The position numbers and the translations under genes are program-made. A model generated the notes under the pieces. That model was not told the origin of the DNA. It saw only the letters and a program-made list of their open reading frames with translations, and did not search any database. Below are positions 8,063 through 16,554 of a stretch of DNA of 64,000 nt, in pieces. Positions within the stretch are counted from its first letter, which is position 1. Each line of letters begins with the position of its first letter. This stretch comes from Rhodococcus sp. OK519 (lineage in GTDB: Bacteria; Actinomycetota; Actinomycetes; Mycobacteriales; Mycobacteriaceae). Location of the stretch: contig NZ_QAOW01000004.1 in NCBI RefSeq assembly GCF_003051005.1, forward strand, positions 62,001 to 126,000, given 5' to 3'.

Positions 8063-8092
8063 TTGCCTGATTAGGGCAGCCTTCCCTATACT
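8063..8092 (+). promoter_or_regulatory. Strong promoter with embedded iron box
   Basis: A -35 element TTGCCT (8063-8068) and a -10 element TATACT (8087-8092) are separated by 18 bases. The 19-mer TTAGGGCAGCCTTCCCTAT (8071-8089) fills the spacer and overlaps the -10. It is a near-perfect inverted repeat (TAGGG...CCCTA) matching the IdeR consensus at 13 of 19 positions. A repressor bound here would block RNA polymerase directly. Transcription is predicted to start near 8099. Confidence 0.55.
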
Positions 8093-8098
8093 CGTGTC

Positions 8099-8197
8099 AC
8101 CGAGACATTGGACCGCGCCGGAGTCCTGAGGGCTGCAGTGACTCCCGGTCCCTTCCACGGCGGGTTCCGCGCACACGCGCGGAACCCGCCGATTCTT
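8099..8197 (+). ncRNA. Candidate iron-repressed small RNA (~100 nt)
   Basis: Between the end of the FhuF-like gene and the hotdog thioesterase lies a complete small transcription unit: a promoter with an iron box (8063-8092), about 60 nt of leader without an open frame, and a 14-bp perfect terminator hairpin ending near 8197. The leader has a C-rich, probably unpaired stretch (ACTCCCGGTCCCTTCC, 8141-8156) that could pair with purine-rich ribosome binding sites. The layout matches iron-sparing sRNAs such as RyhB and mycobacterial MrsI, which are made when the iron repressor releases its box. No sequence match to a known family could be tested. Confidence 0.45.
8159..8196 (+). terminator. Intrinsic terminator, 14-bp perfect stem
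   Basis: GGCGGGTTCCGCGC (8159-8172), loop ACAC, and its exact complement (8177-8190) are followed by GATTCTTTTC. It ends either the FhuF-like transcript or, more interestingly, the short RNA starting near 8099. Confidence 0.8.
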
Positions 8198-8331
8198 TTC
8201 GGTATCCGCCTTCGGAGGGTCGCGTGCGCCCCGGCCACACCGGTAGCTCACTATGACGAGGTACATATTCGGCAGGCGGTCGCTGTCCACACCCGGTGTC
8301 GGACTCTCCGCCCGAAGCGATGGAGCAGGTC

Positions 8332-8793
8332 ATGGCGAGCGATGCAGAACGGGCACTCGGGTTGAGCGATGGGGCGGACCCGGCAGAGGTCAACGCCTTC
8401 CTCAACAAGGGGTTCGGGGAGGCGCTCGGGCTCGAGTTCACCGAGCTGACCCCGGATCGCGTCCGCGCGCAGTGGAAGGTCACCCCGGCGCTGTACCAAC
8501 CGTGGGGGATCATGCACGGCGGTGTGCACTGCGCAGTCATCGAATCCGTCGCCAGCATCGCCGCAAGCCTGTGGCTCGGGGACCGCGGTCACGTCGTCGG
8601 CGTGAACAACAACACCGACTTCCTGCGCGCATCGCGTGAGGGCGTGCTCCACGCGGAGGCCACGCCGATCCACCGCGGCCGCACCCAGCAACTCTGGGTC
8701 GTCACGATCACCGACGATCAGGATCGGCTCGCCGCGCGCGGACAGGTGCGTCTGCAGAACATCACCGAGACGTCCGCGCTCGGCAACAAGTGA
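8332..8793 (+). CDS. PaaI-type hotdog-fold thioesterase
   Basis: A 153-residue hotdog protein. The family core is clear: WGIMHGGVHCAVIESVAS with the active-site helix, VVGVNNNTDFLRASREGVLHAEATPIHRGRTQQLW, and a final RLAARGQVRLQNI strand. These enzymes hydrolyse small acyl-CoA or hydroxybenzoyl-CoA-like thioesters. ATG 8332 is preferred because GGAG lies seven bases upstream; GTG 8296 and ATG 8320 are alternatives in frame. It converges with the NADH dehydrogenase gene, the stops being 10 bases apart. Confidence 0.85.
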   Translation: MASDAERALGLSDGADPAEVNAFLNKGFGEALGLEFTELTPDRVRAQWKVTPALYQPWGIMHGGVHCAVIESVASIAASLWLGDRGHVVGVNNNTDFLRASREGVLHAEATPIHRGRTQQLWVVTITDDQDRLAARGQVRLQNITETSALGNK

Positions 8794-8803
8794 CGGGGCG
8801 GGC

Positions 8804-10177
8804 TCAGCCCGCTTCGCGCGAATCGGCCGCGTGACGCGATCGACTCTGCTCCTGCAGGATGTCGATCGCGTTGCGCGCGAACACCTGTTGCTCGGTCGAC
8901 GCCATCTGCGCGCGGCCTCGGCCGAGGAAGCTGACCGTCCACGAGATCACCGTCGACAGTCGACTGCGGAAGCCGACCAGATACATCAGGTGGATGACGA
9001 GCCACATGATCCACCCGATGAAGCCGCTGATCTCGAGCTTGCCGACCTTCGCGACCGCGCTGAATCGGGAGATGGTCGCCATCGATCCCTTGTCGAAGTA
9101 CTTGAACGGCTGACGATCCTCCGGCTTCGCGTCGTCGAGGCCCGCCCTGATCTCCTTCGCTGCGTACTTACCGCCCTGCATCGCCACCTGCGCCAGCCCG
9201 GGAAGCTTGTCGAGCGACATCATGTCGCCGATCACGAACACGTTCGGATATCCCGGCAACGTCAGATCCGGATTCACATGCACCCGGCCTGCACGGTCGA
9301 CCTCCGCACCCGACTGCTCGCCGAGCTGCTTGCCGAGCGGGCTCGCCTGCACGCCCGCCGACCACACCTTGCACTGCGACTCGATACGTGACTCGGTCCC
9401 GTCCTTCGCCTTGACGACCAGCCCGTCCACGTCGACGTTCGTGACCATCGCGTCGAGATGGATCTCGACGCCCAGCTTTTCGAGGCGCTCGGCGGCCTTG
9501 CGGCTCAGCTTGCCGCCGTAGACCGGCAGGACCGCGGGGGCACCGTCGAGCAGGATGACGCGTGAATCCCGCGTGTCGATCTTCCGGAACGCACCCGCGA
9601 GAGTGCGGTGCGCCAACTCAGCGATCTGTCCGGCCAACTCCACACCGGTCGGACCGGCGCCGACGACCACGAACGTGAGGAGCCGGGCGCGCTCGGCGGG
9701 ATCATCCGACAGTTCGGCCTGCTCGAAAGCGCCGAGGATGCGGCCACGCAGCTCGAGGGCGTCGTCAATTGTCTTCATGCCGGGCGCGAACTCGGCGAAA
9801 TGATCGTTGCCGAAGTACGACTGCCCCGCCCCCGCCGCCACGATGAGCGAATCGAACTCGGTGACCGTCTCCCGGTCGAGCAGCCGTGACGTGACCTTGC
9901 CCGCGGCCAGGTCGATCGCCTCGACGTCGCCCAGGAGCACCTCGGCGTTCTTCTGCTTGCGCAGGACCATGCGGGTCGCCGGCGCGATGTCTCCGACCGA
10001 CAGGATGCCCGTCGCCACCTGATACAGCAGGGGCTGGAACAAGTGATGGGTGGTGCGGGCGACGAGGGTGATATCCACATCGGCGCGCTTTAGTGCCTGC
10101 GTGGCGAACAGGCCACCGAAACCGGAACCGATCACCACGACCCGGTGCGGTCGGGGTTGTGCCGAGGGGTTGCTCAT
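8804..10177 (-). CDS. ndh: Type II NADH dehydrogenase (non-proton-pumping)
   Basis: A 457-residue flavoprotein. The N-terminus has the FAD-binding VVVIGSGFGGLFATQAL; a second Rossmann motif, VVVGAGPTGVELAGQIAEL, binds NADH near residue 175. VFVIGDMM and GLAQVAMQGGKYAA contact FAD and quinone. The C-terminal hydrophobic stretch GWIMWLVIHLMYLVGF is the membrane anchor typical of mycobacterial Ndh. It oxidises NADH and reduces menaquinone on the cytoplasmic face without pumping protons. It is monocistronic, with ATG at 10177. Confidence 0.95.
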   Translation of the reverse strand: MSNPSAQPRPHRVVVIGSGFGGLFATQALKRADVDITLVARTTHHLFQPLLYQVATGILSVGDIAPATRMVLRKQKNAEVLLGDVEAIDLAAGKVTSRLLDRETVTEFDSLIVAAGAGQSYFGNDHFAEFAPGMKTIDDALELRGRILGAFEQAELSDDPAERARLLTFVVVGAGPTGVELAGQIAELAHRTLAGAFRKIDTRDSRVILLDGAPAVLPVYGGKLSRKAAERLEKLGVEIHLDAMVTNVDVDGLVVKAKDGTESRIESQCKVWSAGVQASPLGKQLGEQSGAEVDRAGRVHVNPDLTLPGYPNVFVIGDMMSLDKLPGLAQVAMQGGKYAAKEIRAGLDDAKPEDRQPFKYFDKGSMATISRFSAVAKVGKLEISGFIGWIMWLVIHLMYLVGFRSRLSTVISWTVSFLGRGRAQMASTEQQVFARNAIDILQEQSRSRHAADSREAG

Positions 10178-10272
10178 GCCGCGCTCCTCGAGATTCGACG
10201 AAACGTGATGACCCTTGTCACGGTAGCCGCCGCCCGGTCACTCGTCCTGCCAACGAGTCGGACCTACGGATA

Positions 10273-10312
10273 CGCCGATGGGCGGTGGGATGACTCCCAC
10301 CGCCCATCGGCG
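10273..10312 (-). terminator. 18-bp perfect hairpin terminating the MFS gene
   Basis: CGCCGATGGGCGGTGGGA (10273-10290) and its exact complement (10295-10312) surround a four-base loop. It lies 19 bases after the MFS stop on the minus strand and before the ndh promoter region. There is no clear T-tract, so it may also act as an insulator or transcript stabiliser. Confidence 0.65.
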
Positions 10313-10330
10313 CTCTGTCTCAGGTGCAGG

Positions 10331-11791
10331 TCACTCGTCCTTGAAGACGCTGCCGCGGCGGATCAGGAAGGTGAAGCCGATCGTGACGAGGCCGAGGACG
10401 ACCATCATCGTGGCGACCGTGTTGAGACCGCTCACCGTGGGTGCGACACTGCCGGCCGACATCGCGGACGATGCCAGCAGCATCGTCGCGATCGACGTGC
10501 CGATGCCCTGACCACCGGTGCGCAGCACCGAGTTGGTGCCCGTCGCCTCGCTGGTGTTGCTCTCGGGCACGGCCTCGACGATGAGGTTGGGCAGTGCCGT
10601 GTACGCGAAGGCGGTACCGATCGACACCGTGATGATCATCGCGACCATGCCGGCGACCGAGTCGTGGAAGACGATGAGCATCGCGCTACTGATTGTGAAG
10701 AGGGTGCTACCGAGCAGCATCGACGAGCGCGATCCGACGGCCTTCGAGATGCGGCCGCTCAGCGGGGTGCACACGAAGCCGAACATCGAGCCGATGAACG
10801 AGAGCCAACCGGCGTTGGTGGCCGAGATGCCCAGACCGAACGGCGCCGTGGTCGGCGACTGCAGGATCATCGGGATGATCATGGTGCTGATGCCCATGGG
10901 GCCGACAGCGATCGCGAGGGTCGCGAGCATGGTCAGCGCGACCTTGCGATCGGTGAACAGGCGGACGTTGACGATCGGATCGGTGACCCGCAGCTCCCAC
11001 TTGACCCACAGCGCCAGGACGGCGAGACCACCGAGGATCAGACCGAGGGTCTTGCTGTCGGTCCAGCCCCACGCACCGGACTTGTTGATGCCCAGCAGGA
11101 TCGCGGCGATGGCCGGAGCGAAGGCGATGGTGCCCAAGTAGTCGACCCGCTGGGTCGTACCGACCGGCGGTCGCCACGGCAGGACGAACAGGACGAGCAG
11201 CAGTGCCAGCACCGCGTAGACGGCCGCGACAACGAAGATCATGTGCCAGCTGGCGTGATCGATCATGACACCGGCCACCAAAAGCGACGCCGAACCGGCG
11301 GCCACAGCGGAACCGGAGATGACCGCGATGGCCACGGGCACCTTCGCTGCAGGCAGATGCTCACGCGCCAGACCGATGCACAGCGGCAGGATCGCGCCCG
11401 CCACACCCTGGATGGCACGGCCGACGATGATGCTGCCGATGCTGTCGCCGATGGCACTGATGAACGAGCCGAGGGCTGCGGCACCGAGGAGGACGATCAG
11501 GACGCGTTCGCGTCCGTACATGTCACCCAGGCGGCCACAGACCGCGGCCGAGGCGGCGGCAACCAGCAGGAAGGCGGTGACCGCCCAGCCGACCGTGGCC
11601 GCATCGCTGTTGAATTCCTTGATGAACGTCGGGATGGCGGCGTACACCATCGACGTTTCGAAGGCGCTGATGATCTCCACGAACACGAGAACGGCGATGA
11701 TCACCCAGGCCGGACGCTGCCGGTTGTACCGGCCACGGCTCCCGGAGCGGGAGGAGGGGGGTGTGGCGCGAGTATCTGCAGTTGCTGTCAC
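10331..11791 (-). CDS. MFS multidrug-type exporter (DHA2-like)
   Basis: A 486-residue membrane protein with about 14 predicted helices. After a basic cytoplasmic N-terminus, the first helices contain the MFS motif A GRLGDMYGRERVL, RAIQGVAGAILPLCIGLARE (motif B/C region), and a mid-protein loop linking the two halves. The extra central helices and the GFLL-like helix-5 glycines suit the DHA2 drug:H+ antiporter group (QacA/EmrB). The substrate is unknown. A 626-bp gene-free region with two palindromes lies upstream, and no regulator gene is adjacent. Confidence 0.88.
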   Translation of the reverse strand: MTATADTRATPPSSRSGSRGRYNRQRPAWVIIAVLVFVEIISAFETSMVYAAIPTFIKEFNSDAATVGWAVTAFLLVAAASAAVCGRLGDMYGRERVLIVLLGAAALGSFISAIGDSIGSIIVGRAIQGVAGAILPLCIGLAREHLPAAKVPVAIAVISGSAVAAGSASLLVAGVMIDHASWHMIFVVAAVYAVLALLLVLFVLPWRPPVGTTQRVDYLGTIAFAPAIAAILLGINKSGAWGWTDSKTLGLILGGLAVLALWVKWELRVTDPIVNVRLFTDRKVALTMLATLAIAVGPMGISTMIIPMILQSPTTAPFGLGISATNAGWLSFIGSMFGFVCTPLSGRISKAVGSRSSMLLGSTLFTISSAMLIVFHDSVAGMVAMIITVSIGTAFAYTALPNLIVEAVPESNTSEATGTNSVLRTGGQGIGTSIATMLLASSAMSAGSVAPTVSGLNTVATMMVVLGLVTIGFTFLIRRGSVFKDE

Positions 11792-12149
11792 TGAAGTAGA
11801 TGTCCAGACTCTTGGCTCGCCCGATGACGGGCTGCGCTGCGTGAATTCGAAGATCCGCGAGATCGTCGCGTTTACACGGATTCCGGCGGCCGTGGGTGGG
11901 CTGGTCCTGTTCCGTAGGTCACAGAGTGTGGCGCGTCACTGCCAGGCCATCGGGGTGGTGCGCACTGAGTGGGACTGCTGCGTGATGGAGGCAACAGCCG
12001 CGACCAGGGAAAACGGAAGAAAGTGCAGGTCAGAGCGGTTCGGTGGACTAGCGCACTCAAAGGTGGGGCTCTCGCTGACCGGGACAGCGGAAATCAAGTG
12101 GCTCCACACATGCCTGCGGAGGCGGCAACACAGTGCCGACCGCACGAGT

Positions 12150-12167
12150 GTGTCAGGCAAATGACAC
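12150..12167. promoter_or_regulatory. Inverted repeat, possible repressor operator
   Basis: GTGTCA-GGCAAA-TGACAC is a perfect 6+6 inverted repeat with a six-base spacer, typical in size for a dimeric regulator. Its regulator is not in the window. Confidence 0.35.
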
Positions 12168-12207
12168 TTGTGTAGGCAAAACAGATGAAATTGGCGCAAA
12201 CGAATGA

Positions 12208-12219
12208 CTGAGCGCTCAG
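12208..12219. promoter_or_regulatory. 12-bp palindrome CTGAGCGCTCAG, TetR-like operator
   Basis: This is a perfect 12-base palindrome 41 bases to the right of the previous inverted repeat. GAGCGCTC cores are common in TetR-family operators. It may control the MFS exporter or the AdaA-AlkA gene. Confidence 0.35.
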
Positions 12220-12420
12220 GTCGGGACTGGTCAAGATCAATGTTCCTGCCGGCGACATCAGTTGCAGGTCATGAAGTGCGCCCACCAGCGAGTAGCACTC
12301 GGCAGGGAAGTCCTCGATGAAGCGAGGTGCGATATCGACTGGGAGGAACGCTCGACCCCCGGAAACGTGATGTCCGATTTCCGCTGGCCCGACCGGGCGA
12401 AGTGACCGCATGCTGGTGTG

Positions 12421-13878
12421 ATGATCGGCGACGACGGCAAGTACCAGGCGGTGTGCAGTCGCGATGTGCGGTTCGACGGGGAGTTCTTCTTCGCCGTCGC
12501 CACCACCGGCATCTACTGTCGGCCGAGTTGTCCGGCGACCACCCCGAAACGCGCGAACGTGCGCTTCTTCCCCACCGCGGCCGCGGCCCAGAGTTCGGGT
12601 TTCCGCGCCTGTCGACGCTGTCGTCCCGACGCTGTGCCCGGATCCGCGGTGTGGGATGTGCGGGCGGACGTGGTCGGGCGGGCGATGCGCTTGATCGCCG
12701 ACGGCGTTGTCGACCGCGAGGGGGTGTCGGGGTTGGCCGCCCGTCTCGGCTACAGCGCCCGGCAGGTTCAGCGTCAACTCAATGCGGAGGTCGGCGCCGG
12801 CCCGACGGCACTGGCACGGGCGCGACGGGCGCACACGGCGCGGATCCTGCTGCAGACGACGTCGATGCCGGTGACCGACGTCGCGTTTGCTGCGGGGTTC
12901 GCCAGCGTGCGGCAGTTCAACGACACCGTCAGTGAGATCTATGCGGCCACGCCGACGGGCCTGCGCGAAGCGCGACCCCGGTCGGCGACCCGCTTCGGGG
13001 ACGTGGGTGTCGCCGGGGCGGTGCCCGGGATCCCGCTACGGCTGCCGTTCCGCGGCCCGTACGCGGTCGCCGAGATGTTCGGCGCCCTCGCTTCGAGTCT
13101 CTTGCCGGGTGTCGAGGAGATGGCTGGTGATGCCCCCCGTCGCCGCTACCGGCGCACGCTGCGCCTCCCGCACGGTGCCGGGATCGCTGAGGTCCGTGAG
13201 TCCGGCGGCGGCGACAGCGGCTGGCTGGACTGTCACCTGTGCCTCGAGGATCTGCGCGACCTCACAACCGCGGCACATCGGGTGCGGCGTCTATTCGACC
13301 TCGATGCGGATCCTGATGCGGTCGCCCACCGTCTGGGCCGGGCACTCTCCCCGGTCGTGTCGCTTCGGCCGGGTCTGCGATCACCGGGGACCGTCGATCC
13401 GCACGAAGTTGCGGTCCGGGCGGTCGCGGGCACCGCGGCGGCGCAGGTGGTGCAGCGGTACGGGCAGCCGCTTGGCACCGCGCGAGGCGGACTGACGCAT
13501 CTCTTCCCCCGAGTCGAGGATCTGGCCGACGCCTCGCTCGACGATCTACCTCACTCCGCTGGGCGAACGCTACGGGTGCTCGCTCGTCGCCTCGCCGACG
13601 GCGAGATCGTGCTCGATACCGGCGTCGATCGGGCCGTCGCGGAGAAGGCCTTGCTCGACGTCGCCGGAATCGGACCCGCGCGCGCAGCCTACATTCGGAT
13701 GCGCGGTCTCGGTGACCCCGACGTCCTGCTGACCGACGACGCCGACGTTCGAGCGGGAATGGCCCGGCTCGGTCTCGACGTGGTCGACGCCGATCGCTGG
13801 CGGCCGTGGCGAACCTATGCCGGACTCCACCTGGCCGAGGCCGCCCGCGATCGGCGAAACACTTTCAGCGGGTCGTGA
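12421..13878 (+). CDS. AdaA-AlkA fusion: alkylation-responsive regulator and 3-methyladenine DNA glycosylase
   Basis: A protein of about 485 residues with three domains. Residues 1-80 form the Ada N-terminal zinc/methyl-acceptor domain, with C-x3-C (YCRPSC) and a later C-x2-C (CRRC); the first cysteine accepts methyl from phosphotriesters. Residues ~85-185 form an AraC-type helix-turn-helix region (LAARLGYSARQVQRQL, VTDVAFAAGFASVRQF). Residues ~200-485 are AlkA, with the helix-hairpin-helix LLDVAGIGPARAAYI and the catalytic aspartate region LLTDDADVRAG. It would sense methylation damage, activate its own regulon and excise alkylated bases. Its last 14 bases overlap the convergent SDR gene. 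GTG 12418 is an alternative start. Confidence 0.92.
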   Translation: MIGDDGKYQAVCSRDVRFDGEFFFAVATTGIYCRPSCPATTPKRANVRFFPTAAAAQSSGFRACRRCRPDAVPGSAVWDVRADVVGRAMRLIADGVVDREGVSGLAARLGYSARQVQRQLNAEVGAGPTALARARRAHTARILLQTTSMPVTDVAFAAGFASVRQFNDTVSEIYAATPTGLREARPRSATRFGDVGVAGAVPGIPLRLPFRGPYAVAEMFGALASSLLPGVEEMAGDAPRRRYRRTLRLPHGAGIAEVRESGGGDSGWLDCHLCLEDLRDLTTAAHRVRRLFDLDADPDAVAHRLGRALSPVVSLRPGLRSPGTVDPHEVAVRAVAGTAAAQVVQRYGQPLGTARGGLTHLFPRVEDLADASLDDLPHSAGRTLRVLARRLADGEIVLDTGVDRAVAEKALLDVAGIGPARAAYIRMRGLGDPDVLLTDDADVRAGMARLGLDVVDADRWRPWRTYAGLHLAEAARDRRNTFSGS

Positions 13879-14623
13879 ATCCGCCGTCGATGGCGAGCGC
13901 GGCGCCCGTGATGAACGATGCCTCGTCACTGAGAAGGAACGCGACGAACGGTGCGATCTCAGCGGGCTGCGCGATGCGGTTCACGGGGTGAAGCGACTCT
14001 ATGTGGGCGAGCGCCTCGTCGGTGGTGACCATCGATTCCCGCGCGAGCGGGGTGTCCACGCCGCCCGTCGTGATGGCGTTGACCCGGACACCTTGCGCGG
14101 CCACTTCGAGCGCCACCGACCGGGTCAGCCCCACGACCGCGTGCTTGGCGGCGACGTAGGGTGCGGCCTCCGGAAGCGCCACAACACCCAGATTGGACGC
14201 GTTGTTGACGATCGCACCACCGGTCTCGAGTACCGCCGGAATCTGGTGTTTGAGGCAGTTGAAGACGCTTGTCACGTTCTGAGCCAGTTCGGCGTTCCAG
14301 GCGTCCGCCTCGATCGTCGAGATCGGGCCCGACGCGTTCACGCCGCCAGCGTTGTTGAATGCGCCGTTCAGACAGCCGAATTCGGCGATCGCGGTCGTGA
14401 CGAGCAGAGCGGCGTCGTCCTCGACCGACACGTCGGCGGGGACGAAGATCGCCGTGCCACCGGCGGCCCGCAGACCCTCGGCGGCCTGCTCACCGACGTC
14501 CTTGCGTCGGCTGCCGATGATGACGGCGGCGCCCTCGGCGGTGAGGCGGCGAGCCACCGCGAGGCCGATTCCGGACGATCCGCCGGTGACGATGAAGACC
14601 TTGGATTCCAGACGTGCAGACAT
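13865..14623 (-). CDS. Short-chain dehydrogenase/reductase
   Basis: A 252-residue classical SDR. The NAD(P) motif is TGGSSGIGLAVAR at residues ~13-25, the structural motif is NNAGG near 90, and the catalytic triad is a serine near 142 with YVAAK (Tyr/Lys) near 155-159. The C-terminus ends with the usual GAALAIDGGFTT. The arginine pair after the first strand (GSRRKD) hints at NADP preference. The substrate is unknown. The gene is divergent from the ABC exporter operon, with a 16-bp palindrome between them that may regulate both. Confidence 0.9.
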   Translation of the reverse strand: MSARLESKVFIVTGGSSGIGLAVARRLTAEGAAVIIGSRRKDVGEQAAEGLRAAGGTAIFVPADVSVEDDAALLVTTAIAEFGCLNGAFNNAGGVNASGPISTIEADAWNAELAQNVTSVFNCLKHQIPAVLETGGAIVNNASNLGVVALPEAAPYVAAKHAVVGLTRSVALEVAAQGVRVNAITTGGVDTPLARESMVTTDEALAHIESLHPVNRIAQPAEIAPFVAFLLSDEASFITGAALAIDGGFTTR

Positions 14624-14793
14624 GATTGAGCCCTTTCGGAGGGGGTACGTGGATCGGCGCCTCCATCAGGGTGCTGTGCGACGGTAGTGCGCGCTGGCGG
14701 GAATCGGACGTTGCGTCGGAGTCCGCAGACAGGGGATGTTCGGACGCACACCGAGCACGGGCTGCATGTCGTAGAGTGCCGGCGATTTCGGTA

Positions 14794-14809
14794 TCAACCG
14801 ATCGGTTGA
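14794..14809. promoter_or_regulatory. 16-bp perfect palindrome, TetR-like operator
   Basis: TCAACCGATCGGTTGA is a perfect palindrome located 83 bases before the ABC exporter start and 171 bases from the divergent SDR start. The ACCGATCGGT core is the style of TetR operators controlling divergent dehydrogenase/efflux genes. No TetR gene is adjacent. Confidence 0.45.
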
Positions 14810-14891
14810 CTGCGGTATCCACCGGATAGCTCGCAAATCTTGGGCTGCACAGTCGATTCGACGACTGTGCGCCGAATGGCACGCTCGGGTC

Positions 14892-15800
14892 ATGGCAATC
14901 ATCGAGGTGGACGGCCTCGTCAAGCTTTACGGTGACCACACCGTCGTGAACGGGCTCAGCTTCGTGGTCGAGCGTGGCGAGATCTTCGGCATCCTGGGCC
15001 CCAACGGGGCAGGCAAGACCACCACCGTCGAATGCATCGAGGGACTACGCACTCCGGACGGCGGAACCGTTCGCGTCTGCGGCATCGACCCGCAAGACGA
15101 CAGCGGTGAACTGCGGCAACTGCTCGGCGCGCAGCTGCAGGAGAGCGGGCTGCCCGACAAGCTGACCGTCCGTGAGGCGATGGAGCTGTACAGCTCCTTC
15201 TACCGTGAACCCGCCGACTGGCGGGAACTGGTCGGCGCCCTGAACCTCACCGACAAACTGAACACGCAGCACCGGCGGCTCTCCGGCGGACAGAAGCAAC
15301 GGCTGTCGATCGCGCTCGCGCTCATCGGCAACCCACGAGTGGCCGTGCTCGACGAGCTCACCACCGGCCTGGACCCAACGGCTCGCCGCGACGCGTGGGA
15401 CCTCGTCGAGAGCATCCGTGACCGAGGCGTCACGATCATGCTGGTCACACACTTCATGGAGGAGGCCGAGCGGCTCTGTGACCGGATCGCCGTGATCGCG
15501 GCGGGTCGTCTCGTCGCACTCGACACCCCGGCCGGGTTGGTCGCGAAAGTCGACGACCACCAACGGATCCGGTTCCGGCCTTCCGCACCACTGGATCTCG
15601 CGGTGCTGACCACGCTGCCCGAGGTCATCTCGGTCGAGCGGGCCGGACATCAGGTCGTGGTGACCGGCACCGGAGATGTCTTGTCGACCGTGGTCACCGC
15701 GCTCGCACACCATCACATCACCGCAGCCGACCTGCGGGTCGAGCAGTCCTCCCTGGACGATGCGTTCGTCACGCTGACCGGCCGCCCCGCCGAGAACTGA
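14892..15800 (+). CDS. ABC exporter ATP-binding protein (DrrA-like)
   Basis: A 302-residue ATPase. The Walker A is GPNGAGKTT, the signature is LSGGQKQRLSIALALIG and the Walker B is VAVLDELTTGLDPTAR. Its H-loop LVTHFMEEAERLCDRIAVI and the C-terminal ~80-residue extension are typical of DrrA/NatA-type exporters. It is first in a four-gene operon with an ABC-2 permease, a histidine kinase and a response regulator. It would power export of a drug or cell-envelope antibiotic. Confidence 0.93.
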   Translation: MAIIEVDGLVKLYGDHTVVNGLSFVVERGEIFGILGPNGAGKTTTVECIEGLRTPDGGTVRVCGIDPQDDSGELRQLLGAQLQESGLPDKLTVREAMELYSSFYREPADWRELVGALNLTDKLNTQHRRLSGGQKQRLSIALALIGNPRVAVLDELTTGLDPTARRDAWDLVESIRDRGVTIMLVTHFMEEAERLCDRIAVIAAGRLVALDTPAGLVAKVDDHQRIRFRPSAPLDLAVLTTLPEVISVERAGHQVVVTGTGDVLSTVVTALAHHHITAADLRVEQSSLDDAFVTLTGRPAEN

Positions 15801-15810
15801 GGACACCGAC

Positions 15811-16551
15811 ATGTCAGCCCTGCTGCGACTCACCACCACCGAAACCAAACTCTTCTTCCGCGAGCCGATCAGCGTGATCTTCGCGCTCGTGCTCCCACCG
15901 CTCCTGCTCGTGGTCCTCGGCGCGATCCCGTCGTTCCGGGAGCCCGACCCGAACCTCGGCGGCCTACGGATCATCGACCTGTACACGCCCATCGTCGTTG
16001 CCCTGGCCGTCACGACGCTGGCGACCAGCAGCCTGCCCCAGCAGTTCGCTACCTACCGAGAGAAGGGCGTCCTGCGACGTATGCGGATCACGCCGGTCAA
16101 GCCCACCGTCATGCTAGGCGCACAACTGCTGACGTCCACGATCATGGCCACCGCGACAACGGTGCTCGTACTCGCCATCGGCCGACTGGTGTTCGCCGTG
16201 AAGTTGCCCCGGGGCCTGCTGGCCTATCCGGTCGCATTCGTGCTGACGGCGTCGGCGATGCTGGCTGTCGGGCTGCTCGTCGCCTCACTCGCTCCCAGTG
16301 GCACGAGCGCCGGCGCGATCGGACTGGTGCTGTTCTTCCCGCTGGTGTTCTTCGCGGGCCTGTGGATACCGCGCGAAGCGATGAACGACGTCCTGCGCAC
16401 GATCAGCGACTTCACTCCACTGGGCTCCGGCGTACAGTCCCTGCAGGACGCCACCGCCGGTCATTGGCCGCAACCGCTCCATCTCGCGGTCATGCTGGGA
16501 TGGACGATCGTGGCCGGCGGACTGGCCGCGCGGTACTTCCGGTGGGAGTAG
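15811..16551 (+). CDS. ABC-2 type permease
   Basis: A 246-residue membrane protein with six predicted helices. It has the ABC-2 signature LVFFAGLWIPREAMNDVLRTISDFTPLGSGVQSLQDA near residues 175-215, which marks the drug/polysaccharide exporter permeases. It starts 10 bases after the ATPase stop and ends three bases before the kinase start. Confidence 0.92.
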   Translation: MSALLRLTTTETKLFFREPISVIFALVLPPLLLVVLGAIPSFREPDPNLGGLRIIDLYTPIVVALAVTTLATSSLPQQFATYREKGVLRRMRITPVKPTVMLGAQLLTSTIMATATTVLVLAIGRLVFAVKLPRGLLAYPVAFVLTASAMLAVGLLVASLAPSGTSAGAIGLVLFFPLVFFAGLWIPREAMNDVLRTISDFTPLGSGVQSLQDATAGHWPQPLHLAVMLGWTIVAGGLAARYFRWE

Positions 16552-16554
16552 ATC

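Larger units (their letters stand above)
11792..12417. other. Gene-poor intergenic region between MFS exporter and AdaA-AlkA genes
   Basis: About 626 bases separate two divergent genes. Open frames here lack coding character and overlap neighbouring genes. GC drops near 12130-12240, where two palindromic sites occur. Nothing else could be supported. Confidence 0.5.

Noticed and set aside
10145-11794. 549-codon plus-strand frame opposite the MFS gene
   Set aside because: It is rich in Asp, Arg, His and Gln with no recognisable fold and is fully explained as the shadow of the MFS exporter.
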